Shown here: piece after piece, positions 1 to 10,191 of the stretch
Layout: each line of letters starts with the position of its first letter
Numbering within the stretch: position 1 is the stretch's first letter
DNA from: Chitinophagaceae bacterium
GTDB lineage: Bacteria; Bacteroidota; Bacteroidia; Chitinophagales; Chitinophagaceae
Assembly: GCA_014379515.1 (NCBI GenBank)
Contig: JACMLR010000135.1
Span: forward strand, 1 to 32,755
Direction of reading: 5' to 3'
DNA: 32,755 bases
Notes under the pieces: model-generated
Seen by the model: the letters and a program-made list of their open reading frames with translations, nothing else
What the model was told of the DNA's origin: nothing
Database searches by the model: none
Program-made: the position numbers and the translations under genes

Positions 1-3000
1 AAAGCAAAATTGCGTTTAAGTTGTAATGACGAAGAGCATATCGATTTCGAAACAATCGTGCAGGATGTATTCCTCGGAAATATTCCTTACATGACGCCTC
101 GCGGCACATTCGTTATTAACGGTGCAGAACGCGTTGTTGTATCACAGTTACATCGTTCACCCGGTGTATTCTTTGGTCAGTCCATTCACCCGAACGGAAC
201 TAAGATCTATTCGGCTCGTGTAATTCCTTTTAAAGGTGCATGGATGGAATTCGCTACAGACATTAATAATGTCATGTATGCGTATATCGACCGTAAGAAG
301 AAATTCCCGGTAACTACATTGTTGCGTTCTATCGGATACGAAACCGATAAAGATATCCTTGAACTTTTCGGAATGGCCGACGAAGTGAAAGGTGATAAGA
401 AAGCACTCAATAAATATCTGGGACGTCGTCTCGCGGCGCGCGTACTAAGAAGTTGGGTAGAAGATTTCGTTGATGAGGACACAGGTGAAGTTGTGAGCAT
501 TGAAAGAAACGAAGTTGTTCTCGAGCGCGATTCAATCCTCGATGAAGAAGCTATCGAAATGGTCGTCGACATGGGCGTTGAAAGTGTGTTCATCCAAAAA
601 GATGATGTTGGTGGTGATTTTGCAATCATCTATAACACCCTTAATAAGGATACATCAAACAGCGAACTTGAAGCGGTACAACATATCTACCGTCAGCTTC
701 GCGGCGCAGATGCTCCGGATAATGAAACAGCTCGTGGTATTATCGACAAATTGTTCTTCAGTGATAAACGCTACGATCTCGGAGAAGTTGGTCGCTATAA
801 AATCAACCGCAAATTAAATATCACTGCACCTCTTGATCAGAAAACCCTGACCAAAGAGGATATCATTGAAATCATTAAATACCTGGTTCGTCTTACAAAC
901 GGCAAAGCGGAGATCGATGATATCGATCACCTCAGCAACCGTCGTGTTCGTACAGTTGGAGAACAATTGTATGCGCAGTTCGGTGTTGGTCTTGCACGTA
1001 TGGCTAGAACGATCCGTGAGAGAATGAACGTTCGCGATAATGAGGTCTTCACTCCAGTTGATCTTATTAACGCTCGTACACTTTCTTCCGTTATTAATTC
1101 ATTCTTCGGAACATCACAGCTTTCGCAGTTCCTCGATCAAACAAATCCACTGAGTGAGATCACGCACAAGCGTCGTATCTCCGCACTCGGACCCGGCGGT
1201 TTGAGTCGTGAACGTGCAGGTTTCGAGGTTCGTGACGTACACTATTCGCACTACGGTCGTCTATGTACAATCGAAACACCGGAAGGTCCGAACATTGGTC
1301 TTATCTCCACTCTTTGCGTTCACGCGAAGATTAATGAAATGGGCTTCATTGAAACTCCATATCATAAAGCTGATAACGGTAAAGTTGATCTCAAAAGACT
1401 GACCTTCCTGAGTGCAGAAGAAGAAGATACCGCGCGAATCGCACAGGCATCTGCTCAATTGAATGAGAAAGGTGAATTCGTAGAAGATAAAATTGAGTCG
1501 CGTCAAACAGGTGACTTCCCGATTCTCGAGAAGCACGAAGTTGAATATATGGACGTAGCGCCAAACCAGATTGTTGGATTGAGTGCTTCGTTGATTCCGT
1601 TCCTCGAACATGATGATGCTAACCGTGCGTTGATGGGATCGAACATGCAGCGTCAGGCAGTGCCTCTTATCCGTCCGGAAGTTCCAGTTGTAGGTACCGG
1701 GCTTGAAGGAAAAGCAGCGCGTGATGCACGTGTTCAAATTCTTTCTGAAGGCGAAGGCCAGATCGAATACGTTGACGGAAGTGAGATCCATGTTCGTTAC
1801 GATCGTACAGAAGCTGACCGCCTGGTAAGTTTCGAAGAAGATCTTCGGATTTATCGACTGACCAAATTCATTAAAACAAACCAGGAAACATCCATCAACC
1901 AGAAGCCGGCCGTTAAAAAAGGTCAGCGCGTACGGAAGGGAGATTTCCTAACAGAAGGATACGCTGTTCAAGGTGGTGAGCTTGCGCTGGGCCGCAATCT
2001 GAAAGTGGCATTCATGCCATGGAAGGGATACAACTTTGAAGATGCGATTGTAATCAACGAGAAAGTAGTTCGCGAAGATCTTTTTACCTCTATCCATATT
2101 TCTGAATATGAATTGGAAGTTCGTGATACTAAACTCGGTGAGGAAGAACTGACTCCGGATATTCCAAACGTCAGCGAAGAAGCTACTAAAGATTTGGATG
2201 AGCATGGTATCATTCGTCTCGGCGCTTCAATCAAAGAGGGAGATATTCTTATCGGTAAGATCACACCAAAAGGTGAAAGCGATCCAACACCGGAAGAGAA
2301 ACTTCTTCGTGCAATCTTCGGTGATAAAGCCGGTGATGCAAAAGATGCGTCCCTGAAAGCACCAAACGGAGTTGAAGGTGTAGTAATCGGAAAGAAATTA
2401 TTCCAACGTGCGAAGAAAGATAAGAACGCAAAAATTCGTGAAAAAGCATCTCTCGAGAAACTTGAAAAAGTGCACGAGAAGAATGAAGAAGACCTGAAAG
2501 AATTGTTGCTGAGCAAGCTTCAAACACTGTTGAGAGAGAAAACATCTTCAGGCGTTAATAATAATTTCGGTGAAGTTCAAATTGGTAAAGGAGCAAAATT
2601 CAATGCCAAGAACCTCGCAAGTATCGATTACCTCAACGTTAACCCACTTGGTTGGACGAGTGAAGCTAAGATTGATGATCAAATCAATACCCTTCTTCAC
2701 AACTTCAGTATCAAGTATAACGAAGAATTAGGTCGATATAAAAGAGAGAAATTCAATATTTCGATTGGTGATGAATTGCCAGCAGGTGTATTGAAACTCG
2801 CAAAAGTTTATCTCGCAGTGAAGCGTAAGCTGAAAGTGGGAGATAAGATGGCAGGCCGTCACGGGAACAAGGGTATTGTTGCAAAAATTGTTCGTGCGGA
2901 AGATATGCCGTTCCTTGAAGATGGAACTCCGGTAGATATCGTTCTTAACCCACTTGGTGTACCAAGCCGTATGAACCTGGGTCAGATTTATGAAACAGTT

Positions 3001-3513
3001 CTCGGTTGGGCAGGAACGAAACTCGGTCTGCGTTTCGCAACGCCAATCTTCGACGGAGCAACAGTTGAAGAAATAGCTAATCATATCGATCAGGCAGGTT
3101 TGCCAAGCTTCGGTCATACTTATTTGTATGATGGAGAAACTGGCGAACGATTCCACCAGAAAGCTACGGTAGGGGTGATCTACATGATCAAACTTCACCA
3201 CATGGTGGATGATAAAATGCATGCCCGTTCGATCGGGCCATATAGTCTTATTACACAACAACCGTTGGGTGGTAAAGCTCAGTTCGGAGGTCAACGTTTT
3301 GGTGAGATGGAAGTTTGGGCACTTGAAGCATATGGCGCGTCGAATATCCTTCAGGAATTGCTTACCCTTAAATCGGATGATATCATTGGTCGTGCGAAGA
3401 CTTATGAAGCAATCGTAAAAGGTGACAACATTCCGAGACCAGGAATTCCAGAATCATTCAACGTGTTAGTGCATGAGTTGAGAGGTTTGGGTCTTGATCT
3501 GAAATTCGAATAA
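1..3513 (+). CDS. rpoB: DNA-directed RNA polymerase subunit beta (3' part, truncated by window edge)
   Basis: Beta subunit of the core RNA polymerase, which forms the catalytic centre together with beta prime. The reading frame is open from base 1, so the true start lies upstream; by family length roughly the first 100 residues are missing. The visible protein holds the beta lobes, the rifampicin-pocket region at about 1105-1220 ([20 protein letters not shown], then [20 protein letters not shown]), the invariant [12 protein letters not shown] at 1270-1305, the [14 protein letters not shown] segment near 2840-2875, and the C-terminal [20 protein letters not shown] clamp segment near 3270-3330. 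The usual rifampicin-contact residues (Asp in FLDQ, His in THKR, Ser in RISAL) are all present, so the protein looks drug-sensitive. rpoC follows after 100 bases on the same strand, the standard order. Identification is certain; only the N-terminus is unseen. Confidence 0.98.
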   Translation, partial: KAKLRLSCNDEEHIDFETIVQDVFLGNIPYMTPRGTFVINGAERVVVSQLHRSPGVFFGQSIHPNGTKIYSARVIPFKGAWMEFATDINNVMYAYIDRKKKFPVTTLLRSIGYETDKDILELFGMADEVKGDKKALNKYLGRRLAARVLRSWVEDFVDEDTGEVVSIERNEVVLERDSILDEEAIEMVVDMGVESVFIQKDDVGGDFAIIYNTLNKDTSNSELEAVQHIYRQLRGADAPDNETARGIIDKLFFSDKRYDLGEVGRYKINRKLNITAPLDQKTLTKEDIIEIIKYLVRLTNGKAEIDDIDHLSNRRVRTVGEQLYAQFGVGLARMARTIRERMNVRDNEVFTPVDLINARTLSSVINSFFGTSQLSQFLDQTNPLSEITHKRRISALGPGGLSRERAGFEVRDVHYSHYGRLCTIETPEGPNIGLISTLCVHAKINEMGFIETPYHKADNGKVDLKRLTFLSAEEEDTARIAQASAQLNEKGEFVEDKIESRQTGDFPILEKHEVEYMDVAPNQIVGLSASLIPFLEHDDANRALMGSNMQRQAVPLIRPEVPVVGTGLEGKAARDARVQILSEGEGQIEYVDGSEIHVRYDRTEADRLVSFEEDLRIYRLTKFIKTNQETSINQKPAVKKGQRVRKGDFLTEGYAVQGGELALGRNLKVAFMPWKGYNFEDAIVINEKVVREDLFTSIHISEYELEVRDTKLGEEELTPDIPNVSEEATKDLDEHGIIRLGASIKEGDILIGKITPKGESDPTPEEKLLRAIFGDKAGDAKDASLKAPNGVEGVVIGKKLFQRAKKDKNAKIREKASLEKLEKVHEKNEEDLKELLLSKLQTLLREKTSSGVNNNFGEVQIGKGAKFNAKNLASIDYLNVNPLGWTSEAKIDDQINTLLHNFSIKYNEELGRYKREKFNISIGDELPAGVLKLAKVYLAVKRKLKVGDKMAGRHGNKGIVAKIVRAEDMPFLEDGTPVDIVLNPLGVPSRMNLGQIYETVLGWAGTKLGLRFATPIFDGATVEEIANHIDQAGLPSFGHTYLYDGETGERFHQKATVGVIYMIKLHHMVDDKMHARSIGPYSLITQQPLGGKAQFGGQRFGEMEVWALEAYGASNILQELLTLKSDDIIGRAKTYEAIVKGDNIPRPGIPESFNVLVHELRGLGLDLKFE

Positions 3514-3518
3514 GTATT

Positions 3519-3538
3519 GTTGAAGGCTTGCCTTCAGC
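3519..3538 (+). other. Short hairpin in the rpoB-rpoC intergenic region
   Basis: Immediately after the rpoB stop, GTTGAAGGC and GCCTTCAGC form a 9-pair stem (one G-T wobble) with only two bases between them. No T tract follows, so it does not look like an intrinsic terminator. It could be an RNA processing or stability element, or could cap the 3' end of a processed rpoB message. A weaker inverted repeat, TACCAG at 3564-3569 with CTGGTA at 3588-3593, lies between it and rpoC. Function is inferred. Confidence 0.4.
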
Positions 3539-3613
3539 AATGATTAATCAAAAGTTGTAAAATTACCAGTGAGAGTAACTGCTTGAGCTGGTAGCTAAAA
3601 AGTATAAATAAAT

Positions 3614-6600
3614 ATGGCTATTAAAAAAGACAATCGTCCAAGGGCCGCTTTTTCGAAGATCACCATTGGCCTTGCTTCTCCTGATTCGATCCTGGAACGT
3701 AGCTATGGCGAAGTGTTGAAGCCGGAAACAATCAACTACCGTACGTATAAACCAGAAAGAGATGGTTTATTCTGCGAACGTATTTTCGGACCAGTAAAGG
3801 ATTACGAGTGTGCTTGCGGAAAGTACAAACGTATCCGTTACAAGGGAATCGTGTGCGATCGTTGCGGTGTTGAAGTAACAGAAAAGAAAGTTCGTCGCGA
3901 GCGGATGGGTCATATCAAACTGGTTGTTCCGGTTGTACATATCTGGTATTTCAAAAGTCTCCCAAATAAAATTGGTTATCTCCTTGGTGTCAGTTCTAAG
4001 AAACTCGAAACGATTGTATACTATGAACGTTTTGTAGTTATCCAGGCTGGTATTAAGGAAGGGTTGAAGCCGGGTGATCTTCTTACCGAAGAAGAATACC
4101 TCGAAATGCTCGACACCTTGCCAAAGGACAACCAATACCTTCCTGACGATGACCCGCAAAAATTCATCGCCAAGATGGGTGCAGAAGCAGTGCATGACAT
4201 GCTTCAGCGCATTGATCTTGATTCATTGTCATTCAGCCTTCGTAACGCTGCCGCTACTGAAACATCACAACAACGGAAAGCGGATGCGCTTAAACGTTTG
4301 AGTGTTGTTGAATCATTTCGCGAAGCGAATACAAGAATAACAAACCGTCCTGAGTGGATGGTTATGCAATATATTCCGGTGATTCCACCAGAATTGCGCC
4401 CACTTGTTCCATTGGATGGTGGTCGTTTCGCCTCATCCGATTTGAATGACCTTTATCGTCGGGTTATCATTCGTAACAATCGTTTGAAGCGATTGCTCGA
4501 AATCAAAGCGCCCGAGGTTATCCTTCGTAACGAAAAAAGGATGCTCCAGGAAGCTATTGATAGCTTGTTTGACAATAGCCGTAAATCGAATGCTGTTAAA
4601 GCAGAAGGTGGACGCGCATTGAAATCATTAAGTGATGTATTGAAAGGAAAGCAAGGTCGTTTCCGTCAAAACCTTCTCGGTAAAAGGGTTGATTACTCAG
4701 GTCGTTCTGTAATCGTTGTTGGACCAGAACTCAAACTCCACGAGTGCGGTCTTCCAAAAGATATGGCGGCAGAATTGTTCAAGCCATTTATCATTCGCAA
4801 GCTTATCGAAAGAGGCATTGTGAAAACAGTTAAATCTGCACGTAAACTGGTCGATAGAAAAGAAGCAGTGGTCTGGGATATCCTTGAAAATATTCTGAAA
4901 GGACACCCGATCATGTTAAACCGTGCTCCAACACTTCACCGTTTATCGATCCAGGCCTTTCAACCAAAATTGATCGAAGGAAAAGCAATTCAACTTCACC
5001 CACTTGTTACCACGGCGTTCAACGCTGACTTTGATGGTGACCAGATGGCGGTTCACGTACCACTCAGCAATGCGGCGGTACTTGAAGCACAGTTGCTGAT
5101 GCTTTCTTCACATAACATTCTTAACCCGCAAAACGGTGCACCGATCACCCTTCCTTCTCAGGACATGGTACTCGGTCTGTATTATATCACCAAGGGTAAA
5201 AAATCTACTGACACCGAAACAATGCGTGGCGAAGGCAAAGCATTCTACAGTGCAGATGAAGTTTTAATCGCACATAACGAAGGCAAGGTTGACCTCCATT
5301 CATGGATTAAAGTCAAAACCATTATTCGTAGTGATAAAGGCGAAATGTCTAAAGTGTTACTGGACACAACAGTTGGTCGCGTAATCTTTAACCAGTTCGT
5401 TCCTAAAGAAGTTGGTTTCATCAATGCCTTGCTCACAAAGAAAAACCTTCGTGAGATCATCGGTGATATCATCAAAATCACGAACGTTCCAAAGACTGCT
5501 AAGTTCCTTGATGACATCAAGCAGCTTGGATTCCGCACAGCATTCCAGGGTGGGTTGTCTTTTAATATCAATGACCTTATCATTCCTTCTATTAAAGAAC
5601 AAGTACTTGAGAATGCGAAAGTAGAGGTTGACGAAGTGTGGGAAAACTACAACATGGGTCTGATTACGAACAACGAGCGTTATAACCAGATTGTTGATAT
5701 CTGGAGCCGTGTTGATACTCGTATCACTGAAACGCTTATCCGCGAACTCGCAATCGATAAACAGGGATTCAATTCTGTTTTCATGATGCTTGATTCCGGT
5801 GCGCGTGGTAGTAAACAACAGATCAAACAGCTTTGCGGTATCCGGGGATTGATGGCGAAACCAAGAAAATCCGGATCAAGCGGAAGTGAGATTATCGAAA
5901 ACCCGATCCTGTCGAATTTTAAAGGCGGATTGAACGTATTGGATTATTTCATCTCTACGCACGGTGCTCGTAAAGGTCTTGCTGATACGGCACTTAAAAC
6001 AGCCGATGCCGGTTACCTTACTCGTCGTTTGGTTGACGTTGCGCAGGACGTTGTTATTACAGAAGAAGATTGCGGAACGCTGCGTGGTATCGCTACCAGC
6101 GCTCTGAAAGATAATGAAGAGATTGTTGAACCATTGTATGATCGTATCATCGGTCGTACATCACTCCATAATATCTATCACCCAACTACTGACGAGCTAA
6201 TTGTTACAGCAGGTGATCAGATCAATGAAGATGTTGGTAAGTATATAGAAGAAGCAGCGATCGAAATTGTTGAAATTCGTTCGGTACTGACTTGCGAAAG
6301 CAAGCGCGGTGTTTGCGTGAAGTGTTATGGTAAAAACCTGGCAACGGGTAACCTCGCACAGAAAGGCGACGCTACCGGTATCATCGCAGCTCAATCAATT
6401 GGTGAACCAGGAACACAGCTTACCCTTCGTACTTTCCACGTGGGTGGTGTTGCAGGATCAGCTTCAGTTGAGTCTTCACTCGTTGCGAAATTTGACGGTA
6501 CGATCCAGTTCGATGGATTACGCTCAGTTACGACGGAAAATCACGAAGGAACAAAAATCCAGGTGGTTATCGGACGTACGGGTGAGGTTCGTATCATCGA

Positions 6601-7903
6601 CGTTAAAAACGATCGGATGTTAATCACCAATAACGTGCCTTACGGTGCTACGTTGTTTGTGAAAGACGGTCAGCAAATCAAGAAGGGAGATATCATTTGT
6701 ACATGGGATCCATTTAACAACGTTATCGTTGCTGAGATCGCAGGTCAGATTAAATTCGATGCAGTAATCGAAGGTATCACCTACCGTGAGGAAGCAGATG
6801 AGCAAACCGGTCACAGAGAGAAAGTAGTTATCGAAACAAAAGATAAAAACAAGATCCCGACGCTTATTGTTGAAGGCAGCAAGGATGTGAAGCAGTACAA
6901 CCTTCCGGTTGGATCACACATCAGTGCAGATGAAGGAGAAGATGTGAGAGCAGGCCAGGTTCTTGTAAAGATTCCACGTACGCTTCGCATGCAGCGTGAT
7001 ATCACGGGAGGTCTTCCGCGTGTTACAGAATTGTTCGAAGCACGTAATCCGGGCAATCCTGCTATCGTTTGCGAAATCGATGGTGTTGTTGGATTCGGCG
7101 CTATCAAACGTGGTAACCGCGAAATCGTTGTTGAAGCGAGAGACGGTGTAGTGAAAAAATATCTTGTTCCATTGTCACGTCAGATCCTCGTTCAGGATGG
7201 CGACTTTATAAAAGCTGGTGCACCACTTTCAGATGGTCAGATTTCTCCGGCGGATATTCTTTCTATTAAAGGACCATTCGCAGTACAGGAGTACGTGGTG
7301 AATGAAATCCAGGAAGTATATCGTTTGCAGGGTGTAAAAATCAACGACAAACACATCGAGGTGATCGTTCGCCAGATGATGAAGAAGGTTGAGATCAAAG
7401 ATCCGGGAGATACTCGCTTCCTCGAGGAAGATCTCGAAGATCGTTTGGACTTCAACGAAGAGAATGACTGGATTTTTGATAAGAAAGTCATTACTGAATC
7501 TGGTGAGAGTACAAAAATGAGAGCTGGTCAGATTGCAAGTCTTCGTGAAATCCGTGAAGAGAATTCACTTCTCCGCCGGAACGATAAGAAGACAGTTGAA
7601 TTCCGCGATGCTAATCCTGCAACGTCACAACCGGTGTTGTTAGGTATCACCAAAGCTTCGTTAGGTACTCAAAGCTGGATCTCTGCCGCATCATTCCAGG
7701 AAACTACCAAGGTATTGAGCAGTGCCGCTATCCAGGGTAAAACTGATGAGATGCTCGGCTTGAAAGAGAATGTTATCACAGGTCATCCAATCCCGGCTGG
7801 TACCGGCTTGCGTGACTTTGAAAACATGATCGTTGGAAGCAAGGAAGAATATGAATTGCTCCAGACTTCAAGAGAGGCAATGGCGTTCGACGAAGAAGAG
7901 TAA
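3614..7903 (+). CDS. rpoC: DNA-directed RNA polymerase subunit beta'
   Basis: Largest core RNA polymerase subunit, 1429 residues, normal for this phylum. The N-terminal zinc-binding domain is visible as CACGK followed by CDRCG (residues about 58-80). The catalytic magnesium motif NADFDGDQM is at residues 470-478, with the three aspartates at 472, 474 and 476. The second zinc site is formed by the Cys of DCGTLRG and the [11 protein letters not shown] cluster (nucleotides about 6070-6325). The trigger-loop region [16 protein letters not shown] follows near 6400-6450. The start codon ATG at 3614 gives the conserved [10 protein letters not shown] beginning, preceded by an A/T-rich stretch rather than a Shine-Dalgarno sequence, as is usual in Bacteroidota. 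The gene is cotranscribed with rpoB and closed by a strong terminator 21 bases downstream. Nothing irregular was seen. Confidence 0.99.
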   Translation: MAIKKDNRPRAAFSKITIGLASPDSILERSYGEVLKPETINYRTYKPERDGLFCERIFGPVKDYECACGKYKRIRYKGIVCDRCGVEVTEKKVRRERMGHIKLVVPVVHIWYFKSLPNKIGYLLGVSSKKLETIVYYERFVVIQAGIKEGLKPGDLLTEEEYLEMLDTLPKDNQYLPDDDPQKFIAKMGAEAVHDMLQRIDLDSLSFSLRNAAATETSQQRKADALKRLSVVESFREANTRITNRPEWMVMQYIPVIPPELRPLVPLDGGRFASSDLNDLYRRVIIRNNRLKRLLEIKAPEVILRNEKRMLQEAIDSLFDNSRKSNAVKAEGGRALKSLSDVLKGKQGRFRQNLLGKRVDYSGRSVIVVGPELKLHECGLPKDMAAELFKPFIIRKLIERGIVKTVKSARKLVDRKEAVVWDILENILKGHPIMLNRAPTLHRLSIQAFQPKLIEGKAIQLHPLVTTAFNADFDGDQMAVHVPLSNAAVLEAQLLMLSSHNILNPQNGAPITLPSQDMVLGLYYITKGKKSTDTETMRGEGKAFYSADEVLIAHNEGKVDLHSWIKVKTIIRSDKGEMSKVLLDTTVGRVIFNQFVPKEVGFINALLTKKNLREIIGDIIKITNVPKTAKFLDDIKQLGFRTAFQGGLSFNINDLIIPSIKEQVLENAKVEVDEVWENYNMGLITNNERYNQIVDIWSRVDTRITETLIRELAIDKQGFNSVFMMLDSGARGSKQQIKQLCGIRGLMAKPRKSGSSGSEIIENPILSNFKGGLNVLDYFISTHGARKGLADTALKTADAGYLTRRLVDVAQDVVITEEDCGTLRGIATSALKDNEEIVEPLYDRIIGRTSLHNIYHPTTDELIVTAGDQINEDVGKYIEEAAIEIVEIRSVLTCESKRGVCVKCYGKNLATGNLAQKGDATGIIAAQSIGEPGTQLTLRTFHVGGVAGSASVESSLVAKFDGTIQFDGLRSVTTENHEGTKIQVVIGRTGEVRIIDVKNDRMLITNNVPYGATLFVKDGQQIKKGDIICTWDPFNNVIVAEIAGQIKFDAVIEGITYREEADEQTGHREKVVIETKDKNKIPTLIVEGSKDVKQYNLPVGSHISADEGEDVRAGQVLVKIPRTLRMQRDITGGLPRVTELFEARNPGNPAIVCEIDGVVGFGAIKRGNREIVVEARDGVVKKYLVPLSRQILVQDGDFIKAGAPLSDGQISPADILSIKGPFAVQEYVVNEIQEVYRLQGVKINDKHIEVIVRQMMKKVEIKDPGDTRFLEEDLEDRLDFNEENDWIFDKKVITESGESTKMRAGQIASLREIREENSLLRRNDKKTVEFRDANPATSQPVLLGITKASLGTQSWISAASFQETTKVLSSAAIQGKTDEMLGLKENVITGHPIPAGTGLRDFENMIVGSKEEYELLQTSREAMAFDEEE

Positions 7904-7924
7904 ACTAGTAAGTATTAGTATACG

Positions 7925-7954
7925 GGCAGGGAGACTTCTCCCTGCCTTTTTTTT
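7925..7954 (+). terminator. Intrinsic terminator of the rpoBC operon
   Basis: A perfect 9-pair stem, GGCAGGGAG with CTCCCTGCC, encloses a 4-base loop (ACTT) and is followed directly by eight T residues (7947-7954). It begins 21 bases after the rpoC stop on the same strand, so it ends the rpoB-rpoC transcript. Confidence 0.95.
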
Positions 7955-8003
7955 AAAAATTTTCATAGCAAGCAAGGCATTGCGCTGTTAATTTTTTTAA
8001 CAA

Positions 8004-8030
8004 TTGTTTTCGGCTTTAGCCTTTATCTTG
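8004..8030 (+). promoter_or_regulatory. Candidate Bacteroidota promoter for the OmpH-like gene
   Basis: TTG at 8004-8006 and TATCTTG at 8024-8030 are spaced by 17 bases and resemble the -33/-7 pair of the Bacteroidota housekeeping sigma factor (TTG then TAnnTTTG), though the -7 element is imperfect at its 3' end. The region lies between the rpoBC terminator and the next start codon, so a promoter is expected here. The predicted leader to the ATG at 8045 would be only about ten bases. Confidence 0.4.
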
Positions 8031-8044
8031 CGCAAAACGTGTTG

Positions 8045-8647
8045 ATGAAGCAGATCTCTACTGTATTGAGTATTGTAGCATTGGTTGGAACTGGCATCCT
8101 GTATTATTTACATTTTTCTCATTCAGAAAAGGTAGATCAGCGTATTACTCGGGGTACAACGGGTAAAAAAGATAGCACGGGTGTTAAGATTGCTTACTTC
8201 GACATCGACTCATTACAGAAAAATTTCAAGAGCTTCAAAGAGGCAGAAGAAGATATCAAGTCTAAAGAATCAGGTTTCAAAAATGAACTAACGGATTTAA
8301 ACAACCGCAATCAGCGGCGCTTGCGTGAACTCCAAGAACGTGCTCCAGCGATGACGCAGGCAGAAGGTGAGGCAGCTCAGCGGGAGCTGGCCGAATTGAC
8401 GCAACGATTTCAGCAAAAAGAAATGGAGCTTGATCAAAAGCTGAAGACGTTCCAGATGGACAAAATAACTGACCTTCAGAAAAAGGTTGAAGTCTATCTC
8501 AAAAAATACAATCAGCAAAAGGGCTACTCTTTCATCTTATCATATCGCCCTGGAGAATTTATGTACTACAAAGACAGTGCGTACGACGTGACACGTGAAA
8601 TTGTGGATGGTCTCAATCAGGAATATCCTGTCAAGAAAAAAGAATAA
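8045..8647 (+). CDS. OmpH/Skp-like periplasmic chaperone family protein
   Basis: A 200-residue protein of the OmpH/Skp family, which in Gram-negative bacteria holds unfolded outer-membrane proteins in the periplasm. An N-terminal hydrophobic segment (about residues 6-24) acts as signal peptide or membrane anchor; no clear signal peptidase I site follows, so an anchored form is possible. After a basic linker comes the family start VKIAYFDIDSLQKNFKSFKE, then a long charged heptad-like helical region (residues about 65-150) predicted to form the coiled-coil tentacles, and a C-terminal KKYNQQKGYSFIL segment typical of the family. The ATG at 8045 is preferred; an in-frame GTG two codons upstream (8039) is the alternative. 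It sits alone between the rpoBC terminator and the permease gene. The family assignment is good, while the chaperone role for this copy is inferred from family. Confidence 0.85.
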   Translation: MKQISTVLSIVALVGTGILYYLHFSHSEKVDQRITRGTTGKKDSTGVKIAYFDIDSLQKNFKSFKEAEEDIKSKESGFKNELTDLNNRNQRRLRELQERAPAMTQAEGEAAQRELAELTQRFQQKEMELDQKLKTFQMDKITDLQKKVEVYLKKYNQQKGYSFILSYRPGEFMYYKDSAYDVTREIVDGLNQEYPVKKKE

Positions 8648-8737
8648 ACCTGACCGGGATTTTATGATGTAGCTCAAGCATCATGGCGTTTAAAATAATC
8701 ACACACATTCCTTATCTTCCGCTATAATTAACTGATT

Positions 8738-10186
8738 ATGGCTGAACAAACTACTGCTTTCAAACCATCACTTGGTCTTGTCGATGGTATTATGCTCGTT
8801 GCCGGCTCGATGATTGGGTCTGGAATATTTATTGTTAGTGCAGATATAACCCGAAACGTTGGAAGTGCAGGTTGGCTCGTTGTTGTTTGGCTGATAACCG
8901 GGTTCATGACAATTACCGCAGCAGTCAGTTATGGCGAATTGAGTGCAATGTATCCGAAGGCTGGTGGCCAATATGTTTATCTGAAAGAAGCATTCAATCC
9001 ATTAGCCGGATTTTTATATGGCTGGAGTTTTTTTGCTGTTATTCAAACCGCAACTATTGCTGCGGTAGCAGTGGCGTTTAGCCGTTTTACTGCCTATCTA
9101 ATTCCATCTGTGGGTGAGGGTAATGTCCTATTCAGTTTGGGGTCCGCCTCGGCGGATGGCTGGCAGTTTAAAATATCCGCAGCACAACTACTCGGGATCG
9201 CATTGATTATTTTTCTTACTTACACCAATACAAAAGGGATTAAAGGGGGAAAGATTATTCAAACCACGTTCACGTCAGCCAAACTTCTGTCTTTATTTGG
9301 ATTGATCATCCTTGGATTCTTGCTTGCAAAATCGAGCTTTTGGGAAGTCAATTGGGTAGATGCCTGGAATTCAGCACGACTGATACCGGATTCAACAACC
9401 AATTGGGAACCCATTAGCGGTTTAGTATTGGTGGGCGCCATCGCGGCCGCTATGACTGGATCTATTTTTAGTAGCGACTCCTGGAATAATGTAACATTCA
9501 TTGCAGGTGAAATAAAAAACCCTAAAAGGAATGTTGGCCTCAGTCTTTTTATCGGGACGCTCGTTGTCACAATCATTTACGTTTCCGCAAACCTGATGTA
9601 TCTCCACGTTCTGCCACTGAAAGATCCTGCAGGATCGATTGCTTTTCCGGAAGGAGACCGAGTGGCAGTTGCTGTTTCTAATTCACTATTCGGATCCAGC
9701 GGTGCCATTGTGATTGCGGTAATGATTATGGTTTCAACGTTTGGATGTAATAATGGGTTGATATTAGCAGGAGCTCGAGTATATTATACAATGGCAAAAG
9801 ACGGCCTGTTTTTTCGCAAAGCCGGAACACTTAATAAAAATGCAGTACCAGAAGTGGCGTTATGGATGCAATGCGCTGTTGCATGTTTGTTATGCCTTAG
9901 CGGAAGCTACGGTAACCTGCTCGACATGATTGCGTTTGTAGCAGTATTGTTTTATGCAGTTACGATTATCGGAATTTTCGTGCTGCGCAGGAAGCGTCCT
10001 GATATTGAACGTCCTTATAAAGCTTTTGGTTATCCGGTCTTGCCAATCATTTATATTATCATGGCGCTAACGTTTTGCGTATTCCTGATAAAAATGAAAC
10101 CGCTCTATGCTGGCATTGGCCTTGGGATTGTACTGGCAGGCATTCCGCTTTATTATATTGCGGTGTCTAACAAAAAATCATCTTAA
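8738..10186 (+). CDS. APC-family amino acid permease
   Basis: A 482-residue integral membrane transporter of the amino acid-polyamine-organocation superfamily. The signature GSMIGSGIF (residues 23-31) in the first helix is the broken-helix substrate site of the family. About twelve hydrophobic segments follow, with the cytoplasmic EIKNPKRN loop (nucleotides about 9507-9530) that is conserved in LAT/SteT-like exchangers. It has no large extra domain. Substrate cannot be read from the sequence; related proteins exchange or import neutral amino acids. The only promoter-like sequence upstream is a weak TATCTTCC at 8713-8720. The heptose kinase gene begins five bases after the stop, so the two are probably cotranscribed, although their functions are not obviously linked. 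Confidence 0.92.
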   Translation: MAEQTTAFKPSLGLVDGIMLVAGSMIGSGIFIVSADITRNVGSAGWLVVVWLITGFMTITAAVSYGELSAMYPKAGGQYVYLKEAFNPLAGFLYGWSFFAVIQTATIAAVAVAFSRFTAYLIPSVGEGNVLFSLGSASADGWQFKISAAQLLGIALIIFLTYTNTKGIKGGKIIQTTFTSAKLLSLFGLIILGFLLAKSSFWEVNWVDAWNSARLIPDSTTNWEPISGLVLVGAIAAAMTGSIFSSDSWNNVTFIAGEIKNPKRNVGLSLFIGTLVVTIIYVSANLMYLHVLPLKDPAGSIAFPEGDRVAVAVSNSLFGSSGAIVIAVMIMVSTFGCNNGLILAGARVYYTMAKDGLFFRKAGTLNKNAVPEVALWMQCAVACLLCLSGSYGNLLDMIAFVAVLFYAVTIIGIFVLRRKRPDIERPYKAFGYPVLPIIYIIMALTFCVFLIKMKPLYAGIGLGIVLAGIPLYYIAVSNKKSS

Positions 10187-10191
10187 TTTCT

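Noticed and set aside
207-629. Open frames on the strand opposite rpoB (also at 1261-1791, 1968-2516 and 2728-3294)
   Set aside because: They lie wholly inside a conserved gene, have no recognisable domain, and have the skewed composition of reverse-frame translations.
1105-1220. Possible rifampicin-resistance substitutions in RpoB
   Set aside because: The key positions (Asp in FLDQ, His in THKR, Ser in RISAL) have the sensitive-type residues.
3767-4195. Open frames antisense to or out of frame with rpoC
   Set aside because: All are inside rpoC, which is intact and conserved throughout; no start signals or family features.
8664-8684. Inverted repeat ATGATG/CATCAT after the OmpH-like gene as a terminator
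   Set aside because: The stem has six A/T-rich pairs with a nine-base loop and no T tract, so support is too weak.
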